From NCBI RefSeq assembly GCF_000003815.2, contig NC_049982.1, positions 4,387,423-4,451,422 on the forward strand: DNA of 64,000 bases. Direction: 5' to 3'. The translations under genes and the position numbers were made by a program. This document shows, in pieces, positions 12,429-23,833 of this stretch; position 1 is the stretch's first letter, and every line of letters begins with the position of its first letter. The notes under the pieces were generated by a model, which did no database searches, was not told where the DNA came from, and saw only the letters and a list, made by a program, of their open reading frames with translations. This stretch comes from Branchiostoma floridae. Lineage: Eukaryota > Chordata > Leptocardii > Amphioxiformes > Branchiostomatidae.

Positions 12429-12753
12429 GTGTAGCGTGCAAAATACCCACTTGCACACTTGCACATTGCAACCACTTTTTGCTTGGTGCAACTTACTTCT
12501 AAACTCAGGTTGCACAGGGTGCAACTTAGATTTTGAGCCTCAGAACTCGATTTCGTTGTCAATTTACTTGGAAGAAATAAATGGACCGAGGCAGCTCCAT
12601 TTCATATCAGCCAAACATGCATGTATTGTATTTTTTTTTTTCCAGAAGTTAGTGAATTGTAGGTGGTGCAACTTGAAATTCAGTTGTGCAACCTAGTTTT
12701 TATCCCAGGTTGCACACTGTGCAACCTGGCTCACAAAAGTATTTTGTACACTG
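12429..12753. mobile_element. Dispersed hAT-like repeat rich in ttgcaacc/ggttgcac
   Basis: The left end includes gcaaaatacccacttgcaca and the right end ggctcacaaaagtattttg followed by acactg. The interior carries ttgcac/ggttgca words in both orientations. The same family is at 16321-16657, with decayed pieces at about 5370-5460 and 5590-5705. No coding capacity. Confidence 0.6.
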
Positions 12754-13139
12754 CGGCCCTCTGTGGCAGAGACTGTCATTCTCGTATACGACTGTTTAGC
12801 CATAGTCGACGCGGTAGGGCTGATATCAATTAGGATTTTACCATGGTCAATATTGAAAGAAGGAGGCCACATACAGTTAACTAACCCCTAACACTTCTCA
12901 CAACTACATCCACAAAAAACAGTCAAATGGAGCACTTTTCAAGGAACATACAAGCATAGCAAGTCAGGTAAACAACAACGAGCTGAGACTTGACCTCCTG
13001 ACCTTTTGGTCCTAAAATAGGGTCAGTGACCACTGAATCTAGTCTGCTACTGTTTGGCTACTGCAAGATCTTAAGTTATGTTATGCAATGAAAAAATACA
13101 CTACATACCGCAAGCCCTGTAGCATATACATACAAACAA
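12754..13139. other. Intronic spacer, no feature recognised
   Basis: A short motif (gactgtttagccatagtcgacgc, ggatttta, catggtcaatattga) at about 12785-12860 recurs near 44760-44830 and 58690-58760, so part of this stretch is a dispersed repeat. Nothing coding is seen. Confidence 0.4.
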
Positions 13140-13300
13140 TGTATACTTTACGTCGATGAAGGTTAGACATCCAGGTAATAAGATACGCCAAAAAGCAGTT
13201 ACTAAAGCAACTGGATATGATTTTGCAAACAGTCAGACATTTTAACTAGCATCCACTAGTTTTCGTCGATCAGTGACACTGAAGACAGTGAAGTAATCTG
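13140..13300 (-). mobile_element. Decayed Penelope-type/hammerhead-like repeat copy
   Basis: Read on the minus strand this matches the right half of the element at 20269-20852: tcagtgtcactga, a degenerate stem region with tagtgga, gtctgactg, catatccagttgctt, then ttattacctggatgtctaac and catcgacgta. The ribozyme-like core is mutated. It is intronic in the kinase gene. Confidence 0.6.
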
Positions 13301-14312
13301 GGAGAACTGGTCTTTAAATTAAAGTTTTACAAAAAATGTATATCCTGACTATCCAATAGGAAAAAAGGTAAGACGAAGTCTATATACACATTAAATATAC
13401 CTCAGAAGTGCTACATCTGGCCGTACCTGGCCACCTGTACCTGCTGTACACCTGTCTCTCTCCACACCCTTTCAACACAGAACCACAGAACAGGAGTTTT
13501 CCCACGTGCCTCATTAACGTGTAGGCGTTGTTAGGACAACAATAGAACACTCCAAACAACAACAGGACAACACTGTTCAGTACTACAGCCTGGGTGTGTA
13601 GTATAGGAAACGGTTACAGAAGGCTGAATTAACTAGAATCAAATATGCAAAATAGTTCACATAGGTTCCCTGGGCTGGGCAAAGTACAGTAGCTGTGTAA
13701 TAAATAACTAATGCAGTCTGAGTGCTGGACATATAACTCTGTGCAGGTGTTGATAAACAAATGACTTGGCCTGCCATCTCCCATTATACTGGATCTAAAA
13801 TACATTTATCAGTAATATTTTTCAAGTTCTAAGAAACATTTTTTTTATTATACTGTAATTCTTTAAATGTAATAACTTTTCTTTTTAATTCTAGCTTAAT
13901 AAAAATTGATAAAACATTTCCAGTCTTGTGATGTTCTAATGTTACAACTTACTCTGATCAATCATTACGGCATGATGCATTACACATATTATATCGGATA
14001 ACCATAATATTAGCTGTAATCTGACAAATTTATGAATATAATACTTAAATACTGGATTATTTAAAAAATAATCTTATCCTAAATATCTTCCAACTGCAAT
14101 AGACACTAATTTTCCCATTCACCACAACCAATGATGACCAAAACGCACTAGCTAAACAGGACATCCCTTGCCTAAGTTGTAATTTTATATCACAGGGATT
14201 CCGCCCAGATATACATAAATAATGAGTATGAAAATCTCCATATTTTTTTTTGTCAAGTAGTCTAACCATCTATAAACCGAGTGTTAACTAAAGAAAAAGA
14301 AAGTGTACTCAC
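13301..14312. other. Kinase first-intron sequence, no feature recognised
   Basis: AT-rich sequence between the decayed repeat and the kinase 5' exon. Open frames are short and unconvincing. Nothing further is recognised. Confidence 0.4.
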
Positions 14313-14500
14313 CCAATAAACGATCATAAGGCACAGTGTGAAATAGCCGACTGTTTACGGCGGTTTCACATGGTTTATGTAGGAAGGAGGAGAAGAAAAA
14401 GGAAACTTTATCCAAAAGTTCTTGCCACGACCTTCCTCTTCCCGAGTTCGATCTTCGATCCGGCGCCAGCTGTTCTTGATAAAACAATCGCATCAAAACG
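14313..14500 (-). other. CHK: 5' exon of the kinase gene (probably mostly untranslated)
   Basis: A strong donor on the minus strand (ttattgg|gtgagt) ends this exon. Splicing to the acceptor at 8478 keeps an open frame into MAENNNG, so part of it could code for an N-terminal extension. Its upstream limit is not defined by sequence alone; 14500 is approximate. Confidence 0.6.
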
Positions 14501-14906
14501 CTTCCAACTATCTTTCCAGATATTGAAGGAAAAACTTCTTAATAAAGAGTTTTCTGTATTTTTGCAAGACAAACTCTATAACAATTAGTTTCGGAACATC
14601 AAACTTTAAAGTGACACCACAATTCTGTTGAAAAAGATTAAATAAACAGTACATTTTCTTGCTGTCACACTATAAGTATGTCAAAGGTAAATAGACTACC
14701 ACAAATGCAATTTATAGGGGTGTTATATTGTTTCATTTGAAATTTCTCTTAAATATTATCTATCATCAAAATATGGTTTATTGCACGTAATATATCAATC
14801 AACCTATATTATGATAGCTTTTAAGTTATATACCGTCGTAAATAGAGCCACTCTGAGAAAATAAATTTGTGAACCAACCTCGAAGGTCAGAGTGGTACAG
14901 TCCAGC
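14501..14906. promoter_or_regulatory. Candidate bidirectional promoter between CHK and PEX16
   Basis: The kinase 5' exon (minus) and the PEX16 start codon (plus) diverge across about 400 bp. The part near PEX16 becomes GC-rich. No TATA box in a canonical position is obvious for either gene, which fits TATA-less housekeeping promoters. Inference from geometry only. Confidence 0.5.
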
Positions 14907-17900
14907 ATGGCCGCCGAGCGGGAAGGGAATTTTTTGCTCGGCCTTCCGAGTAAACTTTCCCCGGACATGGCGCGGGAGAAGCTGTTGGAGCTGTTCGAAC
15001 GGTACAGAAAGTTCGTCAGCAGCAACCCGGACATCACCAGCCAGCTGGAGTCGTCTTTCCGAGTCGTCTCGTACTTTATAGCAGGTGGGGAAATGGTGTA
15101 GTATTTTCACGGTCCGCCTGCGTTTGCAGTTTCGATTTTGTTTACCTTGACTAAACCGTTTGTTTTGCAAAAAAAATACGCGGAGGAGTTGTTAAGTCGT
15201 TGTCTATAGTTGTTTGGAATCATTGTTATACATCAAACATGTTTGTTGCGCTGTTAATTCAGGTAACTGTGTTAATTCAGGTAACTGGAGAGGATACACG
15301 CCTACCGGGCTTAACAACTCTACTATACCCTACTCTACTCTAGTCTAGATCTGTATCTAACGTACTTGTATGTGTGACGTTTCCTTGTACCTTTTTTTTC
15401 AGGACGGTTTCAAAACTCCTCGGAGTTAGCTGAACTGGGTGAGCGAAGCTGTAGATGTACTTAGTAATAGTATCTAGGAACAATGAAAAGTAGAAAAGCC
15501 TGCAACAAATAAAGTATTGAATTGAAATTCACTTTACTGGACTTCAGCATAACAGTTGGTATCATTTAATCATCATTATCATATGAGACTATGAGTACTA
15601 GTACTAGTAGTAGTAGCATGTGATGATAGTGATCAGATGCCAGATTACAGAATACAGAATCATTTGCTGAGCAATAAAACACGATGTAGTAGATACATGC
15701 ATGTGTAAGATATGTTATACGTCTGTTGTGTCTTTGCAAGGTGGTTAAATAATGATCAGTTAACCTCCTTGATCATTTTTCCCCTTCCCAGTGTATTCAG
15801 CCTCGAACCTGATTGTGCTGTTGAATGATGGGATACTGAGAAAGGCTGCCAAACTCAAGACTGCTGTGGTGAGTGACATCATGATAGTACTGTGATGATG
15901 ATGATGATGATTATTGTGAACAAGGGTGAAATGTCTAGATGGCATCCAGGGAATGTGAGACAGTTCAGTAACTTCAGTCCTTGTACTAGAACTTTGTCAG
16001 TTTGTGCGACAAAGCTGATTTCTAAAATACAGTTACCACACAGTACCTAAAGAAAAACCAAGTCTGCAGCTGATGGAATAAATTTATTTTCAAGATATGC
16101 CTCAGAGTCAGATATATGTATTAACCTGTTTTCTGCAGTCCCTGTCTCAGAGACGGATCATGACGTTACTGACAGTACTGGAGTATGTGGAAGTGTTTGC
16201 AGAGATCGGTGCGGCTCGGCTGTGGGGAGAGTTGGGCAGGTGGATCGTCATAGCAGCCATTCAGCTCGCCAAGTAAGTGTAACAGTTATCTCTTATGATA
16301 CATTGTAGTTGTACATTCTAGTGCTTGACATACCCACTTGCACACTTGCAAAGGCGACCACATTTTGCTTGGCACAGCATAAGTTAAAACCCAGGTAGCG
16401 CACTGCGCAACCTTAAATTTGGCACTTGGAATACTGCTTTTTCCCATGTATGCTTTTGCATTTATTTCTTGATTAGATAAAACACAAGTACATGCAGTTA
16501 CATGTAACTGGAAGACAATGGATACCCGAGTAAGTAGCCGATTTGAAGAAAGTTATAACTTGGAAGTGGGGCAACCTGAAATGTTGATGGCGCAGCCTGG
16601 TCTTTGACTCAGGTTGCCGCCTTGGCAACATGGCTGAAAAAAGTATTTCAAGCACTGCATTCTATGATGGTGGTACATTTTGTTTTTAAAAACTTAAAGA
16701 CAATCAATACTGAAACTCTAGTGAAAGGTGAATCTCTCTGAATAAGCTAGCATTTTTCCTGATTTTGTTTAAGTCTGACTTAGAGTACTCTATAGCATTT
16801 TTCCTGATTTTGTTTGTGCCTGACTTATAATTTGTGCTCTCTCCCCAGGGTAGCCTTGCGAGGGCTCCTCCTGTTTAAGTACCAGGCTGGGATCGTGCGC
16901 ACCCCTCCCATCACCCCCCTGGACAGGGACGCTGACCTGCCGGACGCCTTCCTCAAGAGCTGTAAGGACAAGGTGGGTGACTTTGATTTTTTTTCTTTTT
17001 TTTAGTTTTGACATTGACATCTTCATCCATAGAGTACTGAGCAATGAGGGCATGATGCTTTGATGCAATGGCACTGAATGAATCTTACATCGTGTATGTA
17101 AAATGTCAGGAGATGTGAACTGTCTTGTTTGTATATTTTTATGTTTCAGAGTAATTCACACATTCCAGTTATGCATTCTGACTACATTTTCATGGAATTT
17201 CTGATTCTTGGTAGTCCATATAAGTTCTTCACCTTCACAAGTTTGCCAATTCTTCATGTTTCTTCAGAAGTCATCAGAAGCCCTGGAGATGGAGGATCTG
17301 GACCAGGTGTTTGTGAAGAAGGCTGAGGAGCAGGGGAGGTTACCTCAGGTCACATTCATGGGCACACGGTCGGGCAGGAAGGTCAGGAGTCTCACCGCAA
17401 GTAAGTCTACTGGAGGGGGGGAAGTAGGGATGGATGGAGGGAGGCAGGGAGGGAGGGAGGGATTGAGGAGTGGATGGGTGGGTTTTGGATAGATGGATGG
17501 ATGGAAGGATGGATGGTTGGCTGGGTGGACAGATGGATATTGAAGTAGGAATGAATGATTGAAGCATAGATAGATGAATGATTTAATAAATAGATATATC
17601 ATAAATAAATGAATGGAAGATTTTTGTTTTGTATGAGCAATAAAAAAGCATAACACAACAGCACAACATCCAGCTTTGTACAGTAGGTACAAGCTGCTTA
17701 GGCCAGTTAGGACCCTTCCTCTTTTCAAAACGGGGCTTCTTCAACGTACTCGAGATTTTCTTTGACCAATCTGAGTATAGAAATCAACTTTCCTCCTGTT
17801 TCTACCAGGTCTCTTCAGTGTCTTTGACAAAAGACGGTGGATGCTCTCTCAAACGTCTGACCATTTCCAAAACCATATCCAGTTGCTTGAGTTACTCAGC

Positions 17901-19708
17901 ATCTTGGTGTATCTAAATACACATTATGTACCTTCTAACCTTCATCAATGCAACATTCCTCCTCTGTTTCCCCCACAGCCCCTCCCCTCTCCATGAGGGA
18001 CTGGAAGCTCCCAGGAATGAGGTCAGACTCACCCTCGGGGCGGACGAAGACCGTGTCCTCCCTGGAGCATCAGAACCTGCCCCCCACCCCCCTGGGGGGT
18101 CTCCGGCTGGCGGGGGAGGCGCTGCACGTGTTCCGCCCCCTGGTGTACCTGTCCTCGCTGGCTGTGTGCGGGCGGTCGTCATGGAAACCATGGCTGCTGT
18201 CCTTCCTGACGGATGTCTCCAGGTAAACTTCTTCTTCTATTACACATGCATGCAACCGTAACTTAGAACTTTTGCAAGGCGTTTTTAAGAAGCTTTTTTT
18301 TCATCTGTCCTGGCGCTGATGGGAGACATCTGACATTCTAAACATACGTTTTTCTACGTCTTTAGGTAAACTGTAGAAAAAGAGCATGGTTAAACACAGA
18401 AATGTAGAACTTTTGGCAGATGTTTTTAAGAAGCTGAACTGAACTGAAAGAGTATGTTATTTTTTTCTGTCCCTCCAACCTAGCTCTGATGGGAGACATC
18501 TGACATTCTTTACATAAGTTGCTCAAGTTTCAAAGATAAACTGTAGAAAAAGAGCATGGTCACACTCAAACTCAAAAATTTATAGTTTAGGAAGGCGTTT
18601 TTAAGAAGCTGAAAGCACTTTTTCCTTCTGTCCCCCCAGTCTGGCCCTGATGGGAGACACGAAGGACCTGAACCTGCTGGAGAAAGCTGAGCTGAAGAGA
18701 CGCTCGCTCGTGCTGCTCTTCTACATCCTCAGGTCTCCCTTCTACGACAAATATGCACAGTAAGTCAAATATTATAAATTTTTTTTTTACTCTTGTAGCC
18801 TGGTATTCAGCCGTATTGTAGCTCCCGAGTCTCTTCTGTCCTCTCTGCAAATATCAAAGGATTTTTACAGACGACAGAGGAGACTTGGAAGATGATACAA
18901 CTGGATGCCAGGCTACTACTCTAATTCTTTAAACATAGTAAAATGCCTACCCACAATTTCAAGCTTTTGATTAGTCCTGTGTCCCTTCTCAAGTTGGAAT
19001 GACCAGAAGGCTATGTCACATGACCTGAACATAAAAGTGCACGGCAGTAGGTGCCACTTGAGGGTGAAAGTATGGGAGTCCCAATAAGCTAACTCAGGCT
19101 ATTCACACAGACCTTCCTGTAATCAGCTAAATTGAATTAACCAGCTTAAGTACAAAGAAAACAGGATGTTAGGCTTCCATCTTGATCAAGTCATCCAGAT
19201 GGTAAATGTTTGTCCTTTCCTCCTAGTTCATTTCCTCACTACATGTAACATAATTATTTCTGCAGGGCAAAGATCATCCTTTTCCTGAGGCTCCTGGCCA
19301 GCACAGTGCCTGGTGTGGGACTCATTATCGGTGAGTAACTCTCTGAAATATTAATTCCCAGTGATACCTTTTTGAATATTGAATCTGATCTGCTGTGTGC
19401 CACTTCAAAGAATGCACTTTGCATTTTTGAGGAACACTTAACTTCAAGTGAGGTGCAGATAGACGTCAGACATACCAGCTCCAGGCATCACAATAGTTTG
19501 TATTTGTGTTTCAAAGAGAAAGTTTGCATCCTACTGGAACTTGGGGGAGAGTTTGATTTGGCTATTCCTTTTGAAATACGATGATTGTTCAATTGATTGA
19601 CTGGTTGATTGATTGATTGATTTTTGTCCTATTTCTTCCTCTCCAGAGCCCCTGATTGGGTACCTTCCTAACTGGCAGAGGACATATTTCTACAACTGGG
19701 GAACGTAA
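14907..19708 (+). CDS. PEX16: Peroxin-16 (peroxisomal membrane biogenesis factor)
   Basis: PEX16 is an integral peroxisomal membrane protein that recruits PEX3 and helps form peroxisomal membranes de novo. Ten coding exons join in phase to 390 residues: 14907-15084, 15403-15438, 15792-15868, 16139-16272, 16849-16972, 17268-17400, 17979-18222, 18640-18759, 19266-19330 and 19647-19708. Family landmarks are [73 protein letters not shown], and a C terminus with [16 protein letters not shown], all matching vertebrate PEX16 in order. The human protein is 336 residues. The extra length is a 20-residue N-terminal extension and a longer exon 6-7 linker. An in-frame Met at 14967 aligns with the human start and could be the true start. 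It is head-to-head with the kinase. A relic of its last exon is found twice downstream. Confidence 0.96.
16321..16657. mobile_element. hAT-like repeat in PEX16 intron 4
   Basis: Left end gtgcttgacatac, right end gtatttcaagcactg. The 7-mer cattcta flanks both sides (16314-16320, 16658-16664). The interior matches the 12429-12753 family (cacttgcacacttgca, ggttgccg). A 7-8-bp duplication and these ends fit hAT-type non-autonomous elements. Confidence 0.7.
17402..17560. repeat. GGAT/GGGA low-complexity tract in PEX16 intron 6
   Basis: Imperfect ggatggatgg and gggagggagg repeats directly after the exon 6 donor. The long opposite-strand open frames here are artefacts of the repeat. Confidence 0.85.
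17805..17915 (+). mobile_element. Decayed hammerhead-like/Penelope-type repeat fragment
   Basis: ctcttcagtgtctttgac, ggtggatgc, caaacgtctgaccatttcc, then aaccatatccagttgcttga line up with the right half of 20269-20852. The core is degenerate. It lies just upstream of PEX16 exon 7. Confidence 0.6.
18796..18915. mobile_element. MITE, 120 bp, in PEX16 intron 8
   Basis: Left end tagcctggtattcagc and right end gatgccaggcta, with about 45-bp imperfect inverted arms (gagtctcttctgtc versus gacagaggagac). Flanking 9-mers match at 6/9 positions, an aged target duplication. Related in end sequence to the element at 11906. Confidence 0.7.
18916..19265. other. PEX16 intron 8 remainder
   Basis: No feature recognised; a normal acceptor follows at 19265. 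Confidence 0.5.
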
Positions 19709-20256
19709 AGGAGCTTGGTTCCATATTCAAATGGTGTATCGAAATACATGAAAAGTCTTCTTACCAGAATGATAAATAATCATTAATGTTAGTCACTGTG
19801 GTATCTCTGCCCTGCAGTTAAACTGTATCTATATATAGTGACTAGTAGAAAGGCGGTCACTTTTGACAGTTTTTGTAAGTTGGAAATCAATCAAATTTAT
19901 TGTGTCTCTAGCTATCCTTCCAAATCTATCCCAGAAACCACACCATTTTTTTGCATTTTATTTAGCGCAAGTGACTTGCAAATGTCTTCTATAGAAAGAT
20001 ATTGACGTGAGAAAAAAAATTTTAATTAATCTATTTACCAGCTTGTAAATTGTATGCCAGAAATTACATTTTGTACATAATTGTATGTACTGTTTGATAG
20101 TAGATGAAGTTAAGCTGAAGTTTCATAGCTACTGGATTGATACTGAAAATGGTGATGATGATATTGCTTTACAAAATGTTTAGAGGAAGGTGTATAATAA
20201 GGTTGAAGTGAAAATGTTTAATTGGTCATCATATGTAGTGTTAGGCTTTAAATGTC
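19709..20256. other. PEX16 3' flank / probable 3' UTR
   Basis: AT-rich sequence after the PEX16 stop. No canonical AATAAA close to the stop was identified with confidence. No other gene seen. Confidence 0.4.
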
Positions 20257-20268
20257 ATTATCCTGACG

Positions 20269-20852
20269 CGCCAAAAATAGTTACTCAAGCAACTGGATAT
20301 GGTTTTGAAACGGTCAGACGTTTTGGATAGAATCCACTATCCTTCGTCAGTGACACTGAAGAGATCTGGAAGAAACAGTTCTTTTATACTCTAACTATGA
20401 ATGAAGACAATTTCAGATGTCCAATAGGAAAGGTTGTAAGACAATTCAGACTGAACACAATTTGGATTCCAAAGAAAACCAAGCTAAGCCAAAGTCAACC
20501 TGACGACAATTCGGATTTCAAAGGATATCAAGGCTAATACACCTCCCCTGCAAATGAGTCAATTAGCTCCGGTTGTTTTAGTTCCGGGAGCTAAAAGTTT
20601 TTTTGGGGGGGGGGGGGGGGTAGTTTTGTCTTACAACCTTTTGTCTTACAACCTTTCCTATTGGACATCTGAAATTGTCTTCATTCATAGTTAGAGTATA
20701 AAAGAACTGTTTCTTCCAGATCACTTCAGTGTCACTGACGAAGGATAGTGGATTCTATCCGAAACGTCTGACCGTTTCAAAACCATATCCAGTTGCTTGA
20801 GTAACTATTTTTGGCGTGTCTTATTACCTCAATGTCTAACCTACATCGACGT
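20269..20852 (+). mobile_element. Inverted Penelope-type non-autonomous element with hammerhead-like core
   Basis: The element is flanked by a perfect 12-bp direct repeat attatcctgacg (20257-20268, 20853-20864), a target duplication of retrotransposon type. It consists of a left copy inverted relative to the right copy: arms of about 130 bp start cgccaaaaatagttactcaa and its complement. The right copy ends in catcgacgt. Each arm carries the hammerhead-like segment described separately. Penelope-like elements are known for variable target duplications, inverted truncated copies and hammerhead motifs; the class call is inference. No reverse transcriptase is encoded. A poly-G tract (about 20608-20621) separates the arms. 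Confidence 0.75.
20731..20772 (+). ncRNA. Hammerhead ribozyme-like motif
   Basis: In order: gtca (stem I, 5'), ctgacga, an extra a, ggatag-tggatt-ctatcc (stem II, 6 bp), gaaac, gtc, tgac (stem I, 3'). This matches the hammerhead layout CUGANGA-stem II-GAAA-NUH with a very short stem III, except for one extra A before stem II. The same extra A recurs in the other copies. The left inverted arm has a mutated GAAA. Activity is untested. Confidence 0.5.
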
Positions 20853-20864
20853 ATTATCCTGACG

Positions 20865-21356
20865 GTCTTTCTGTTGAAAGATCATGAATGAATTTATTCC
20901 TACTTTCTTGAATGTTATTCAAGACCATTTTTATAGGACTGGTGTAGACAATCCATGCTTTAAGCTAAGTTAGTTGAAGTCCTTCTCACACCAAATGGTG
21001 AATTGAACAGCCTCCATCTCCATTTCTGTAACATGGTCCACACAACTTTATGCAATCACAGTGTGTTTAAAAACCATACATACTCTTTCCCAACTAATGA
21101 GTGCTAAGCAGGGAAAGCAGCATGTGCTATTTTTTAAGTCTTTGGTAATTTTTTGATAGGAGCTCCAAGATGCACAGTGACTATCATATCAAAGTGTAGA
21201 TGCATCATTTTTCAGTTCATATTGGGCACTCTTAATGCTTTTCATTTTACATTACAGTACATGTACGTCATGTGTTTGAAATAAAAACTTAGTCATACAT
21301 CCATATTTTTACCTGTTTTGTTGCTCCTTTAGCTACCATTGTTTTTCTATAACTCG
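20865..21356. other. Intergenic, no feature recognised
   Basis: AT-rich sequence, nothing coding on either strand. Confidence 0.4.
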
Positions 21357-21935
21357 CATGCTCTCACTCACTCTCACTCACACACTCACTCACTCTGCTA
21401 TCCTGACATACTTGCTGAACGAGTATGAAACCAAAAAATAACAAGGACAATGTTGTTTTTGGGAAGAGAGTTTTTTTTAATTGTTTTTTGTGCTTGTACG
21501 TATACTATTTTCAATTTATGAAATTTACAGGTACCGAGTGAGGTAAACAATATAGGAAACTAGTATCTGCCATATGGTCATGAGCTTTATGTCTGTAACG
21601 TCGGAATCACAGTTCTATGAAAGCCTGGCGGCTATATAGGTATGGTTAATGTTCACTCACTCTCACACTAGTTCACTCACTCTCATACTAGTTCACTCAC
21701 TCTCACGCACTAGTTCACTCACTTTCTCACACACTAGTTCACTCTCTCACACACTAGTTCACTCACACACTAGTTCACTCACTCTCACTAGTTCACTCAC
21801 TCTCACACACTAGTTCACTCACTCTCACACACTAGTTCACTCTCTCACACACTAGTTCACTCACTCTCTCACACACTAGTTCACTCACTCATTTACTTAC
21901 TCTGACTCACTCTCACTCAATGTACTATCCTATAA
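21357..21935. repeat. CACT-type microsatellites
   Basis: Two tracts (about 21360-21400 and 21650-21930) of ctcactcac and cacactagttcactcact words. The second is followed by the sequence gtactatcctataatacagc that marks the start of the A/B/C duplicated block; equivalents are at 43856-44100 and 57785-58015. Confidence 0.85.
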
Positions 21936-23833
21936 TACAGCTTGAGTTAAATGAGTATCAACCAAATATAACAAAGACAAGGTTGTTACTTGGGAAGAGA
22001 GATTTTATTTCGATAACATGATTGTCCTGTGGTACTTTTTTTTTTCTCTATACGATTTACCAGGTTATACACATTATATTCATACGGTTTACAGGTGAAG
22101 TAAATTTACAGGTACGGATTGAAGTAAATTCATAGGTACAGGTTGAAGTAAATTTACAAGTGCAGATTGAAGTAGACTACTGTAACAGTTAAAAACTAGT
22201 GACCGTTAAATGTAACATGGGTTTTATACATAAGCCTGTAGAATCTGATAGCTTGTACAGGTACAATCAACGTGCTGTGACCCTTTAGTTGTTTTATGTT
22301 TTTCCTCCAGTAAAGGGAATGGGGAGTGTGAGAAAAAAATCACACAATTTGAATATTTGATTTAAAAGAAAGAAAGAAACCAATAAACTCCAAAAATTGG
22401 AAATTTCAGGGAAAAAAACAACAAGTTGAGAGTCCAGGAATCCCATGCCACGGATGTTATGGTGGAGAGACCCCCGCCGGCCGGCAGTCTGCTTGGGGTC
22501 TCCCCTGGCATGGGTCCTGGACAGTGGGCAGGAGGTGGGACTGTATGTAATGAATAAATTTATGTTAAAAAACATGCCAAAAAAAATAGAAATTTAACGA
22601 CAAGCTGAGAGTCCAGGAATCCCATGCCACAGATGTTATAGTGGGGAGACCCCGGCCCCTAAGCAGACCGTAGTCTGCTTGGGGCCTCCCCTGGCATGGG
22701 TCCTGGACAGTGAGGATTGGTGGAGGCTGTGAGAATGTAATGAAAAAACATTTAGTTCAAAAACATGCCCAAAAAATAGAAATTCAGATGACATTAGCTG
22801 TCTCATAGTCCAGGACACCCATGCCACAGATGTTATAGTGGGGAGACCCCTGCGCGCAAACAGACCGTAGTCTGCTTGGGGTCTCCCCTGGCATGGGCCC
22901 TGGACATTGGGTATGGGGTGGCGGCTGTGTGAGGATGTTAAATGTATAAATTTAGTTTAAAAAACATGACAAAAAGCTAGAAAACTGACAAGCTGAGAGT
23001 CCAGGAATCCCATACCTGGTGGGGAGACCCCGGCCCGCAAACAGACCGAAGTCTGCTTGGGGTCTCCCCTAGCATGGGCCCTGGACAAAGTCGAATGTAA
23101 AATTTTAGGGTTTTGCCATGATAAGAAAAGGGTTGATAAATCTTTTGAAAACAAATGAAAATGCCAAATCAAAGACTGATGTTAAAAAAGCAAATTTTAC
23201 ACTCACCCATTCAAAAATGTAGGCAAAAGTGTTAATGACATTATAACATTATAAATGACAAGGTGTGAAGTAGAAGGAAGGAATGTAAATTTAGAAACTT
23301 TAAAAAAAAAGCATTGATAAATCTTAAAAAGAATTGGAGATGCCAAAATGCAAAGAGAAAAAAACTTAAGTTAAATGCACACTCCCCATTCAAAAAAGGC
23401 AAATGTGGGAAATATCAATGACATGAAAAACAGTCTGAAATGTTAAATTTTAAAGCCATATAACACGCATAAATTTCTATCTCACAATGAGATTATCAGT
23501 TTTTTTGTTCAAAAGACTTAGTTTCGGATACTGGATATTTTCAGGCAACTGTAGGTATGCATAAGTTACCACAGTATGTAGAGAATAAACTATAGAAAAA
23601 GACGTACATGTACAAACTGTATATACCGGTACCTCCACATTAGGACTTAAAACAACAGAAATACATACTAACACAGCTACAATTTTACCTGCGCTTACCT
23701 AACTACCTGTTGTATTGTTAAAATTTAAAAGCACTTAACAGACAAACATACATTGTAATAAGTACTACATTTTTTTTTTGCTTCCCAAGTTTTTTTTTCT
23801 TTTTTTAACCCAGATGTTCTGGAAGATGATCCA
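21936..23833. repeat. Copy A of the duplicated block, 3' portion
   Basis: This segment is collinear with 44100-45900 (B) and 58016-59827 (C): shared words include cttgagttaaatgagtatca, gattttattt and repeated tttacaggtac. It contains the hairpin array. It lies downstream (3') of the small gene copy A. Confidence 0.8.
22432..23086. repeat. Array A of four long hairpin units
   Basis: Units at 22432-22522, 22611-22708, 22808-22905 and 23000-23086, about 90-100 nt each and spaced by about 90-100 nt of AT-rich linker (aacatgccaaaa). Each unit folds on itself in three nested layers: gtccagg...cctggac, ggggagacccc...ggggtctcccc, and a tip such as agcagac-cgta-gtctgct. Unit 1 has lost part of its tip. 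Strand of any transcript is unknown. Confidence 0.85.

Noticed and set aside
17340-17728. Pro/Ser/His-rich minus-strand open frames in PEX16 intron 6
   Set aside because: Produced by the GGAT/GGGA tract; no coding evidence.
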